In this document: positions 16,058 to 22,503 of the stretch, piece by piece
How positions within the stretch are numbered: position 1 is the stretch's first letter
Layout of the letters: every line of letters begins with the position of its first letter
Source of the DNA: JASLDZ01 sp964235945
GTDB lineage: Bacteria > Pseudomonadota > Alphaproteobacteria > Caulobacterales > Caulobacteraceae
NCBI GenBank assembly: GCA_964235945.1
Contig: CAXSDV010000022.1
Coordinates: 1 to 39,729, forward strand
Direction: 5' to 3'
DNA length: 39,729 nucleotides
Position numbers and translations under genes: made by a program
Notes under the pieces: generated by a model
The model's input: only the letters and a program-made list of their open reading frames with translations
What the model was told of the DNA's origin: nothing
Databases searched by the model: none

Positions 16058-16432
16058 GCCCGCGTTCTCCCCGACGGCGGAGCAGCGCACGTCGAGCTTG
16101 GCATTACAATTCAGCCATCTTGCGGCGCAGCGTCGCGCGCCGCCGGTTGCGCGGCTCTGCGGCCGGGTGTAGAGGCACGCCCTCTCGAGCGGGTCCGCCC
16201 GTTCGATCCTGTCCGAGAACCGCGCGGCCCGCCCTGGCGAGCCTTAATCGTCGCGGGGAGACGGGGATGGTTCGATCCGGTCCTACCCCGCACGGCGTTC
16301 AGCCGCGGGAGGCGCGGAGCGGCGGTTCCCTCACGGTTCAGGTTCCACCGGCGCGGCCGCCCTTCGGGGCGGGCGCGCCGTTTCGGCGTCCGGAATGGTC
16401 CGGCCGCCGCGTGCTATCCGGAGTTTCTCGCA
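16058..16432. other. 375-bp intergenic region and rplJ leader
   Basis: No ORF of its own is supported. It must hold the promoters of the divergent hydroxylase and rplJ genes. It contains a CTTAATC stretch near 16245, unusual in this GC-rich DNA, the strong hairpin at 16349-16380, and GCTATCC near 16413. In many bacteria the rplJ leader binds the L10-L7/L12 complex; the position and length fit such a leader, but I cannot align it to the known motif by eye. Confidence 0.5.
16349..16380 (+). promoter_or_regulatory. Attenuator-like hairpin in the rplJ leader
   Basis: GGCGCG, a G-G mismatch, CCGCCC, TTCG loop, GGGCGG, then CGCGCC: two 6-bp helices stacked around one mismatch, with a further C-G pair at the base, followed by TTT. 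It ends 52 bp before the rplJ start. The UUCG tetraloop and the short T-run suggest an intrinsic attenuator or an L10-responsive element controlling rplJL. Confidence 0.5.
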
Positions 16433-16954
16433 ATGGACCGCGCACAGAAGGCCGAATCGATCGAGGCGCTCAAGGGCGTCTTCGCCGACTCGGGCGCCGT
16501 GGTCGTGACCCACTACCTGGGTCTGACCGTTGCGGAGATGACCGATCTGCGCGGCCGCCTCCGCAAGGAAGGCGCCTCGCTGAAGGTGGTGAAGAACACT
16601 CTCGCCCAAAAGGCGATGAACGGCGCTTCGGACGGGGCCCACGCCCTGTTCACCGGCCCCGTGGCCATCGCTTACGGCAAGGATCCCGTCTCCGCCGCCA
16701 AGGTGGCCGTCGATTACGCCAAGACCAACGACAAGTTCACGGTCGTGGGCGCGATCATGGGCGAAACCGTGCTGGACGCGACGGGCGTGGGGGCTCTGGC
16801 CACCCTGCCGTCGCTGGACCAACTGCGCGGCCAGCTCATCGGCCTCATCCAGGCCCCGGCCACCAAGGTCGCGGGCGTGCTGGCCGCTCCCGCCGGCCAG
16901 TTGGCGCGCGTGTTCAACGCCTACGCCACCAAGGACGACCAGGCCGCGGCCTGA
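16433..16954 (+). CDS. rplJ: 50S ribosomal protein L10
   Basis: A 173-residue L10, which anchors L7/L12 dimers to form the ribosomal stalk. It starts MDRAQKAESIEALKGVFADSG; VVVTHYLGLTVAEMTDLR and SLKVVKNTLAQKAM are conserved, and the C-terminal helix (ARVFNAYATKDDQAAA) is the L7/L12 docking segment. The ATG follows GGAG at 16420-16423. It is cotranscribed with rplL, 57 bp downstream. Confidence 0.97.
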   Translation: MDRAQKAESIEALKGVFADSGAVVVTHYLGLTVAEMTDLRGRLRKEGASLKVVKNTLAQKAMNGASDGAHALFTGPVAIAYGKDPVSAAKVAVDYAKTNDKFTVVGAIMGETVLDATGVGALATLPSLDQLRGQLIGLIQAPATKVAGVLAAPAGQLARVFNAYATKDDQAAA

Positions 16955-17011
16955 CCGTCCTCGTCTCGCGCAAACTTTAGAACCCACCCCGCACCGTAAG
17001 GATACGCCAAC

Positions 17012-17401
17012 ATGGCCGCCGACCTTTCCAAGATCGTGGACGACCTGTCCGCCCTGACCGTCCTCGAAGCCGCCGAGCTGTCCAAGCTCCTCGAAGAGAA
17101 GTGGGGCGTGTCCGCCGCCGCTCCGATGGCGATGGCGATGCCCGCCGGCGGCGGCGCCGCGGCCCCCGCCGCCGAAGTCGAGGAGCAGACCGAGTTCACC
17201 GTCGTCCTGACCTCGGGCGGCGACAAGAAGATCAACGTCATCAAGGAAGTCCGCGGCATCCGCTCGGACCTCGGCCTGAAGGAGGCCAAGGACCTGGTGG
17301 AAGGCGCGCCGCAGCCCGTGAAGGAGAACATCTCCAAGCAGGAAGCGGAAGACATCAAGAAGAAGCTGGAAGACGCCGGCGCCAAGGTCGAAATCAAGTA
17401 A
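17012..17401 (+). CDS. rplL: 50S ribosomal protein L7/L12
   Basis: A 129-residue acidic stalk protein that recruits translational GTPases. It has the N-terminal dimerisation helices (LSKIVDDLSALTVLEAAELSKLLEEKWGV), an Ala/Pro/Gly hinge (about residues 35-55) and the globular C-terminal domain (KINVIKEVRGIRSDLGLKEAKDLVEGAPQ). A GTAAGGA element precedes the ATG. It ends the operon and is followed 28 bp later by a clear terminator. Confidence 0.98.
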   Translation: MAADLSKIVDDLSALTVLEAAELSKLLEEKWGVSAAAPMAMAMPAGGGAAAPAAEVEEQTEFTVVLTSGGDKKINVIKEVRGIRSDLGLKEAKDLVEGAPQPVKENISKQEAEDIKKKLEDAGAKVEIK

Positions 17402-17429
17402 GACCGACCGCGGCCTCATCGCCGCACCG

Positions 17430-17465
17430 GGCCCCGGGGGAGCGATCCTCCGGGGCCTTCTTCTT
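17430..17465 (+). terminator. Intrinsic terminator after rplL
   Basis: A 12-bp stem GGCCCCGGGGGA/TCCTCCGGGGCC (one G-T wobble) with a GCGA tetraloop, then TTCTTCTT. It ends the rplJL transcription unit just before the convergent dehydrogenase stop. Confidence 0.85.
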
Positions 17466-17481
17466 GCGCCGGGCTCGACGG

Positions 17482-18411
17482 CTAGGCCGCGGGCGTGAGC
17501 ACCGCCTCGCCCGCGAAGAAGGCGGCGAGGTTGGCGCGCAGCAGGTCCAGCATGGCGGGCGCCGCCGCCTGCGTCGCGCCCGCCATGTGCGGGGTCAGCA
17601 CGGTGTTGGGGACGCCGGCCCAGCGCTCGGGCGCCGTGGGTTCCTGGGCGAACACGTCCAGCGCCGCCGCGCCGAGTCGGCCGGAGCGCAGGGCGTCGAT
17701 CAGCGCGTCCTCGTCCACCAAGCGGCCGCGCGCCACGTTGACGAGGAGGCCGTGGGGCCCCAGCGCCTCGATCACGGTCGCATCGACCAGGCCGCGGTTG
17801 GTCTCGTCGGCGCGGCAGGCCACCACCAGGACGTCGCTGTCGCGCGCCAGGTCCAAGAGGCTCGCGGCGCGGGGGCGGGGCTCGCCGGGCTTGTCGTGCG
17901 GTCCCCACCAGGCGACCGGCATGCGCATGGCGTCGCAACGCCGCGCCACCGCCTGTCCGATGCGGCCCAGCCCCACCAGGCCCACGCGCAGGCCGGTCAG
18001 CGAGGGCGTCAGCACCTTGGGCCCGGCCCGCCAGTCGCCCGCGCGCACCCGCCGATCGCCCTCCACGATCCCGCGCCGCGAGGCGATCATCAGGCCGATG
18101 GCGAGGTCGGCCACGTCCTCCTGGTTCACGCCGGGCGCGTGGGTCACCTCCAGGGCGCGGGCCCGCGCCCAGGGAACGTCCACGCTCTCGTAGCCGGACG
18201 CGAAGGCGGCGATCAGCCCGAGCGCGGGCAGCGCTTCCAGCCGCGCCTTCGGCAGGTCCGTCTCGCCGACCACCACCACCGCCCGCACCTGCGCGAGTTC
18301 CTCCGCCGCGGGCGACTCCCAGTCGCGCAGCACGCGGTAGGCGCCCTCCAGCGGGGGACCGACGAACTCGATCAGCCGGTGCATGAGGAGCACGGTGGGC
18401 TTGTCCGGCAC
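17482..18411 (-). CDS. D-isomer-specific 2-hydroxyacid dehydrogenase
   Basis: A 309-residue NAD(P)-dependent dehydrogenase. The dinucleotide-binding motif is GLRVGLVGLGRIGQAVARR near residue 145. The catalytic Arg lies in NVARGRLVDEDAL, the Glu in LDVFAQEPTAP, and the His in NTVLTPHMAGAT. It is of the glyoxylate/hydroxypyruvate reductase type (also called GhrB-like), but the substrate cannot be fixed. It is convergent with rplL and divergent from the XRE gene. Confidence 0.92.
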   Translation of the reverse strand: MPDKPTVLLMHRLIEFVGPPLEGAYRVLRDWESPAAEELAQVRAVVVVGETDLPKARLEALPALGLIAAFASGYESVDVPWARARALEVTHAPGVNQEDVADLAIGLMIASRRGIVEGDRRVRAGDWRAGPKVLTPSLTGLRVGLVGLGRIGQAVARRCDAMRMPVAWWGPHDKPGEPRPRAASLLDLARDSDVLVVACRADETNRGLVDATVIEALGPHGLLVNVARGRLVDEDALIDALRSGRLGAAALDVFAQEPTAPERWAGVPNTVLTPHMAGATQAAAPAMLDLLRANLAAFFAGEAVLTPAA

Positions 18412-18525
18412 GCGAAGTCTCCGGTCGCGCCCGCGTCCGTCGGGCGCTTCCTGCTAGGGCTACGCCGGCGCGCGCGCAATCCGTCGTCGCCCGGCCTAGG
18501 ATGGCGTGAACCCGGAGTGTCGCGC

Positions 18526-18882
18526 GTGAGGGACGTCGAGACGTTGCGCCAGGCCCAGCTCCTGCTCGGCCATTACGGCTTCGTCGAGGAGCAGGAGGCG
18601 GTGGGCAAGGCCATCCGCATCATCACCGCCACCGCCAAGCGGCTGGGGGCGGAGGTGGAGCCGCTGCGCGCGTCGGCCGCCAGCTCCCAGGGCGACCGGC
18701 TGAAGGCGCTGCGCGAGCGTGCGGGCCTCAGCCGCGGCCAGGTCGCCGAGCTCTGCGGCGTGATCCTCTCCACCGTGCGCGCCCACGAGAACGGCGAGCA
18801 CCCGGTCACCGCCCCCGCGGCGGAGGCCTACGCCCGCGCCCTGGGCTCCACCCCCGCCATGATCCTGTACGGGCGCGACTGA
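18526..18882 (+). CDS. Short XRE-family DNA-binding protein
   Basis: 118 residues from a GTG at 18526, chosen because GGAG stands 9 nt upstream. The C-terminal 60 residues are a helix-turn-helix XRE domain: DRLKALRERAGLSRGQVAELCGVILSTVRAHENGEHPVTAPAAEAYARAL. The N-terminal 50 residues are a helical segment (LRQAQLLLGHYGFVEEQEAVGKAIRIITATAKRLG) I do not recognise, possibly for dimerisation. It probably acts as a transcriptional repressor of unknown targets. It is followed 49 bp later by the GH47 gene, which has its own predicted promoter. Confidence 0.8.
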   Translation: MRDVETLRQAQLLLGHYGFVEEQEAVGKAIRIITATAKRLGAEVEPLRASAASSQGDRLKALRERAGLSRGQVAELCGVILSTVRAHENGEHPVTAPAAEAYARALGSTPAMILYGRD

Positions 18883-18896
18883 GGGGGCGAGGGCGG

Positions 18897-18926
18897 TTGC
18901 CCGCCGCGCCCGGGCCCGGCTAGATC
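18897..18926 (+). promoter_or_regulatory. Predicted promoter for the GH47 gene
   Basis: TTGCCCG (18897-18903), 15 bp, then GCTAGATC (18919-18926), an exact match to GCTANAWC. It ends 5 nt before the ATG at 18932, so transcription would start at or next to the start codon, and no Shine-Dalgarno is present. Confidence 0.5.
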
Positions 18927-18931
18927 GCCCC

Positions 18932-20341
18932 ATGACCGTGAAGCTTTCAGAACCCCACCGGCGCGGCCTGCTGGCGGGGGGAGCGGCCCTGGCCGCCGTT
19001 CCGTCGCTCGCGCCGGCGCGCGCGGCGCCCTCGCCCAGGTGGCGCGCCCTGGCGGAGGACGTGCGCGCGCAGATGGCCTGGTCCTGGGACTGGTACCGGA
19101 AGCTCGCCTGGGGGAAGGACGAAATCCTGCCCGTGTCCGGCGGGGTTCGCGCCTACCCCATGAAGACGCACCACCTTGGGCTGAGCCTGGTGGAGTCGCT
19201 GGACACGCTCTGGGTCATGGGCCTGGACAGCCGATTCCAGGAAGGCGTGGACTGGGTGAAGTCCGACTTCACCAGCGACGTGGACGGCCGGCTGTCGGTG
19301 TTCGAGACCTCCATCCGCCTGGTGGGCGGGCTGCTCTCGGCGCACCACGCCTGCGGCGACCCGGTGCTGCTGGAGAAGGCGCACGAGTTGGCGGGACGGC
19401 TGCTGCCCGCCTTCGACACCCCCACCGGCCTGCCCTACGGCTTCATCAACCCGAAGACGGGGGAGCGGAGCGAGCCGCACACCAACCCCGCCTCCTGCGC
19501 CACCTACCTGACCGAGTGGGGGATGCTGAGCCGGCTCACGGGCGACCGCCGCTTCCACGACGCGGCCAAGCGCGCGACGGTGGCCGTGTTCGAGCGGCGC
19601 TCCAAGATCGACCTGGTGGCCACCGGCCTGGACGCGGAGACGGGCCGCTGGCTCACCCGCCGCGCCACCGTCGGCTCCTACTGCGACAGCTTCTTCGAGT
19701 ACCTGTGGGACTCCTGGCAGCTCCTGGGCGACGCCGACTGCAAGCACATGTACGACGTGTGCACCGCCGCCATCCTCAAGCACCAGCAGGAGGTGGTGGA
19801 CGGCGACCTGTGGATCCGCGACGTCGACTTCGAGACGGGCGAGCTGATCGACCGGCGCCAGGACGAACTGGCGAGCTTCTACGGCGGTCTGCTGGCCCAG
19901 GGCGGGGCCCCCCGCCAGGGCGCGGCCTACACGCAGGCCTGGGCCAAGGTTCAGGACCGATTCGGCATCCTGCCCGAGGAGTACGACTACGGGACGCGCC
20001 GGGCGACCCAGGTCACCAACGAGCTGCGCCCGGAGCTGGCCGACAGCGCCTTCAACCTGTGGCTTCTCGACGGCGAAGAACGCTGGCGCGAACTGGCCGC
20101 CCGGCACTTCGCCGCCATGAAGCGCTGGAACAAGGCGCGGTACGGCTACACGGACATGGCGGACGTGACGAGCGATCCCAAGCGCCAGGCCGACCACTGC
20201 CCCGGCTACTGGTGGTCCGAGCAGATGAAGTACTACTGGCTGATCTTCTCGGACACGCCGCGCTTCGACTACAGGACCAACTACCTGACCACCGAGGGCA
20301 ACGTGCTGCTGGGCTTCAAGCGCGGCGTCGCCCGCGCGTGA
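18932..20341 (+). CDS. Exported GH47-family alpha-1,2-mannosidase
   Basis: A 469-residue predicted class I alpha-mannosidase (glycoside hydrolase family 47, an alpha/alpha barrel). Diagnostic blocks are SLVESLDTLWVMGL (about 85-98), VFETSIRLVGGLLSAHH with acid E125, LLPAFDTPTGLPYGFINP, and CPGYWWSEQMKYYWLIFSD with E430. The terminal NYLTTEGNVL (T454-E455) matches the calcium-binding TxE end of the barrel. The N-terminus HRRGLLAGGAALAAVP...ARA is a twin-arginine signal. GH47 is best known from eukaryotic ER/Golgi N-glycan trimming; a Caulobacter homologue has been characterised. In bacteria it probably trims scavenged mannosides in the periplasm. It sits just before tRNA-Thr and tatABC. Confidence 0.85.
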   Translation: MTVKLSEPHRRGLLAGGAALAAVPSLAPARAAPSPRWRALAEDVRAQMAWSWDWYRKLAWGKDEILPVSGGVRAYPMKTHHLGLSLVESLDTLWVMGLDSRFQEGVDWVKSDFTSDVDGRLSVFETSIRLVGGLLSAHHACGDPVLLEKAHELAGRLLPAFDTPTGLPYGFINPKTGERSEPHTNPASCATYLTEWGMLSRLTGDRRFHDAAKRATVAVFERRSKIDLVATGLDAETGRWLTRRATVGSYCDSFFEYLWDSWQLLGDADCKHMYDVCTAAILKHQQEVVDGDLWIRDVDFETGELIDRRQDELASFYGGLLAQGGAPRQGAAYTQAWAKVQDRFGILPEEYDYGTRRATQVTNELRPELADSAFNLWLLDGEERWRELAARHFAAMKRWNKARYGYTDMADVTSDPKRQADHCPGYWWSEQMKYYWLIFSDTPRFDYRTNYLTTEGNVLLGFKRGVARA

Positions 20342-20425
20342 GGCGCACGGGCGGGGGGACGGCTGCGCTTTGGCCCTTCCCCTGCGCGGCGGGCTCGTCT
20401 ATAGCGCCGCCTCCCTCGGGGAAGC

Positions 20426-20500
<75 letters not shown>

Positions 20501-20520
20501 CCCCCGAGGGATCGACCCCC

Positions 20521-20673
20521 GTGCCCGAAGACGACCGCACCGCGCCGGCTCCCGCCGTCGATCCCCGTCAGGCGCGGCTCGCCCAGGCGTTGCGCGCCAA
20601 CCTCCGCCGCCGCAAGGCTGCGGCGCTTCCGGCGACGGAGCCGGAGGGCGACGATGGCGCGGGCGGCCGCTAG
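20521..20673 (+). CDS. Small conserved hypothetical protein (50 aa)
   Basis: A GTG-started ORF of 50 residues just after tRNA-Thr, beginning VPEDDRTAPAP and containing a basic helix (RQARLAQALRANLRRRKAAA) followed by an acidic/Gly tail. Short proteins with the pattern LAxALRxNLxRRKxxxR are common in alphaproteobacteria, and I take this as one of them. Function unknown. The start is uncertain; no strong ribosome site is seen. The predicted tatA -10 element begins 3 bp after its stop. Confidence 0.6.
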   Translation: MPEDDRTAPAPAVDPRQARLAQALRANLRRRKAAALPATEPEGDDGAGGR

Positions 20674-20675
20674 GC

Positions 20676-20683
20676 GCTATATC
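20676..20683 (+). promoter_or_regulatory. Predicted -10 element for tatABC
   Basis: GCTATATC, an exact match to the GCTANAWC consensus, 50 bp before the tatA ATG. The -35 (ATGGCGC at 20654-20660, 15 bp upstream) is weak. Confidence 0.4.
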
Positions 20684-20733
20684 GGGAACCGATGCGGCTT
20701 CGGCCGTTCCGCAACCACCTAGGAGTTCGCGTC

Positions 20734-21036
20734 ATGATCGGCGGCCTCAGCCCCTGGCACCTGCTGTTCATCGTGGTGGCCGTGGCCATCGTCTTCGGCG
20801 GCAAGGGCAAGCTGTCCTCCGTCATGGGCGACGCGGCCAAGGGCATCAAAGCCTTCAAGGACGGCCTCAAGCACGAGGACGAGCCGGCCGCCTCCGCCTC
20901 GCCCGCGGGCGCGCTCACCAGCGACGTCGCCCTGCGCGACGCCCAGGACCGCGAGCAGGCCGCGCGCGAGATCCTGGCGCGCGAGACCGCCGCGCGGGAG
21001 GCCGCCGAGCGCCGCGCCCGTGAGACGGCGGCCTGA
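20734..21036 (+). CDS. tatA: Sec-independent translocase subunit TatA
   Basis: A 100-residue TatA/E: a short N-terminal membrane helix (HLLFIVVAVAIVFGG), then the FGG hinge and amphipathic helix (KGKLSSVMGDAAKGIKAFKDGLKHE), then a variable Ala/Arg/Glu-rich tail. TatA oligomers form the pore through which folded twin-arginine proteins pass. AGGAG at 20721-20725 gives the start. First in tatABC. Confidence 0.95.
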   Translation: MIGGLSPWHLLFIVVAVAIVFGGKGKLSSVMGDAAKGIKAFKDGLKHEDEPAASASPAGALTSDVALRDAQDREQAAREILARETAAREAAERRARETAA

Positions 21037-21089
21037 TCGCCGCCGCCTGATCCCCGCCGTGCCGCCCGTCCGGAGCCCGCGTACCCCTC

Positions 21090-21536
21090 ATGTTGCCTGA
21101 AGCGGGCGCGCTCGAACTCGTCTTCCTGGCGATGGTCGCGCTGATCGTCGTGGGACCCAAGGACCTGCCGGTGCTGCTGCGCAAGGTGGGCCAGTTCACC
21201 GCGAAGATGCGCGGCCTCGCCGCCGAGTTCCGCTCCTCCTTCGACGAGATGGCGCGCCAGTCCGAACTCGACGAGCTGCGCAAGGAGGTCGAGGCGCTGC
21301 GCGAAGGCCGGCTCGACGGGACGCACAAGGAGATCGAGGCTTCCTTCCGCGAGATCGGCGAACACCTGTCCGAGCCCGCCCACGCCGCCGCTTACGGGAC
21401 GGGCGAGCCCGTTCCTTCGACGGCGCCGCTGGTCCCGCCCGCGCCGCCCCCGCCCGTGGAGGCGGCCGCCGCCCAACCCCCCGCCGCCGCGGTCGACCCC
21501 CACGATCCCCGGCGCCTGCCGGCGGAGGTCAAGTGA
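21090..21536 (+). CDS. tatB: Sec-independent translocase subunit TatB
   Basis: A 148-residue TatB: membrane helix with LVFLAMVALIVVGPKDLPVLLRKVGQF (the VGPKDLP motif separates TatB from TatA), a long amphipathic and coiled helix to about residue 95, and a Pro/Ala-rich tail. With TatC it forms the receptor for twin-arginine signals. Its stop overlaps the tatC GTG (GTGA), so the two are translationally coupled. Confidence 0.95.
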   Translation: MLPEAGALELVFLAMVALIVVGPKDLPVLLRKVGQFTAKMRGLAAEFRSSFDEMARQSELDELRKEVEALREGRLDGTHKEIEASFREIGEHLSEPAHAAAYGTGEPVPSTAPLVPPAPPPPVEAAAAQPPAAAVDPHDPRRLPAEVK

Positions 21537-22420
21537 GCGTGGCCGCCGACGACACGGAGATCGAGGCCTCCCGCGCGCCGCTCCTGAGCCACTTGGTCGA
21601 GCTGCGCGCGCGGCTGATCGTGTGCGTGGCGACCCTGGCCGTGGCCTTCGTGGTCTGCTTCATCTTCGCCCAGCCGATCTTCGTGTTCCTGCTGCGGCCC
21701 TACCAGATCGCCCACGCCCTGGTGGCGGCGCAGAAGCTGGGCGGCCACCACGGGCCGTTCGACCTGGTGCTGGCCATCACCGGCCTGCAGCCGATCAAGT
21801 CGGGCGACGCCAGCGCCAGCCTGATCTTCAACGCGCCGCTGGAGTTCTTTTTCACCAAGATGAAGCTGGCGGGCTTCGGGGCGGTGGTGATCTGCTTCCC
21901 CGTGCTGGCCTTCCAGCTCTACCGCTTCGTGGCTCCAGGGCTGTACAAGAAGGAGCGGGCGGCCTTTTTGCCGTTCCTGCTGGCCGCGCCCGTGCTTTTC
22001 ATCATGGGCGCAGGGCTCGTCTATTACATCATGCTGCCCTTCCTGCTGTGGTTCTCGCTGAACCAGCAGATCATCGGCCCCGGCATCCAGGTCGCCCTGC
22101 TTCTGAAAGTCAGCGACTACCTGGAGCTCGTGACCAAGCTGCTCTTGGCCTTCGGGCTGTGCTTCCAGCTGCCGGTGGTGCTGAGCCTGGTGGCGCTGGC
22201 GGGCATGGTCTCGTCCAAGCAGCTCGGAAGCTTCCGGCGCTACGCGATCGTGGCCATCGTGGTGGTGGCCGCGCTGATCACCCCGCCGGACCCGATCAGC
22301 CAGCTCCTGCTCGCCCTGCCCATCTACCTGCTCTACGAGGCGTCGATCCTGTGCGTGCGGCTGATCGAGCTGCGCGGCGCCCGGCGCGAGGTCGAGGCCG
22401 AGGTGGACGCGGCGTCCTGA
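21533..22420 (+). CDS. tatC: Sec-independent translocase subunit TatC
   Basis: A 295-residue polytopic inner-membrane protein with six predicted helices. It begins with the conserved SHLVELRARLI and contains FNAPLEFFFTKMK, FAPGLYKKER-like VAPGLYKKERAAFLPF, and the late ALITPPDPISQLLLALPIYLLYE. It binds the twin-arginine motif. The GTG start at 21533 is fixed by overlap with tatB and by GGAGG 7 nt upstream. A 20-residue loop after helix 1 (HALVAAQKLGGHHGPFDL) is longer than in E. coli, as in other alphaproteobacteria. Confidence 0.96.
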   Translation: MSVAADDTEIEASRAPLLSHLVELRARLIVCVATLAVAFVVCFIFAQPIFVFLLRPYQIAHALVAAQKLGGHHGPFDLVLAITGLQPIKSGDASASLIFNAPLEFFFTKMKLAGFGAVVICFPVLAFQLYRFVAPGLYKKERAAFLPFLLAAPVLFIMGAGLVYYIMLPFLLWFSLNQQIIGPGIQVALLLKVSDYLELVTKLLLAFGLCFQLPVVLSLVALAGMVSSKQLGSFRRYAIVAIVVVAALITPPDPISQLLLALPIYLLYEASILCVRLIELRGARREVEAEVDAAS

Positions 22421-22503
22421 CGGCGCCCTCCGACGTCGGATGACAGGGGAGGGGGCGGCGGCTAGACAGTCCGCTCCCCGCCAGCCGACTCCCGTTCCCC
22501 CGC

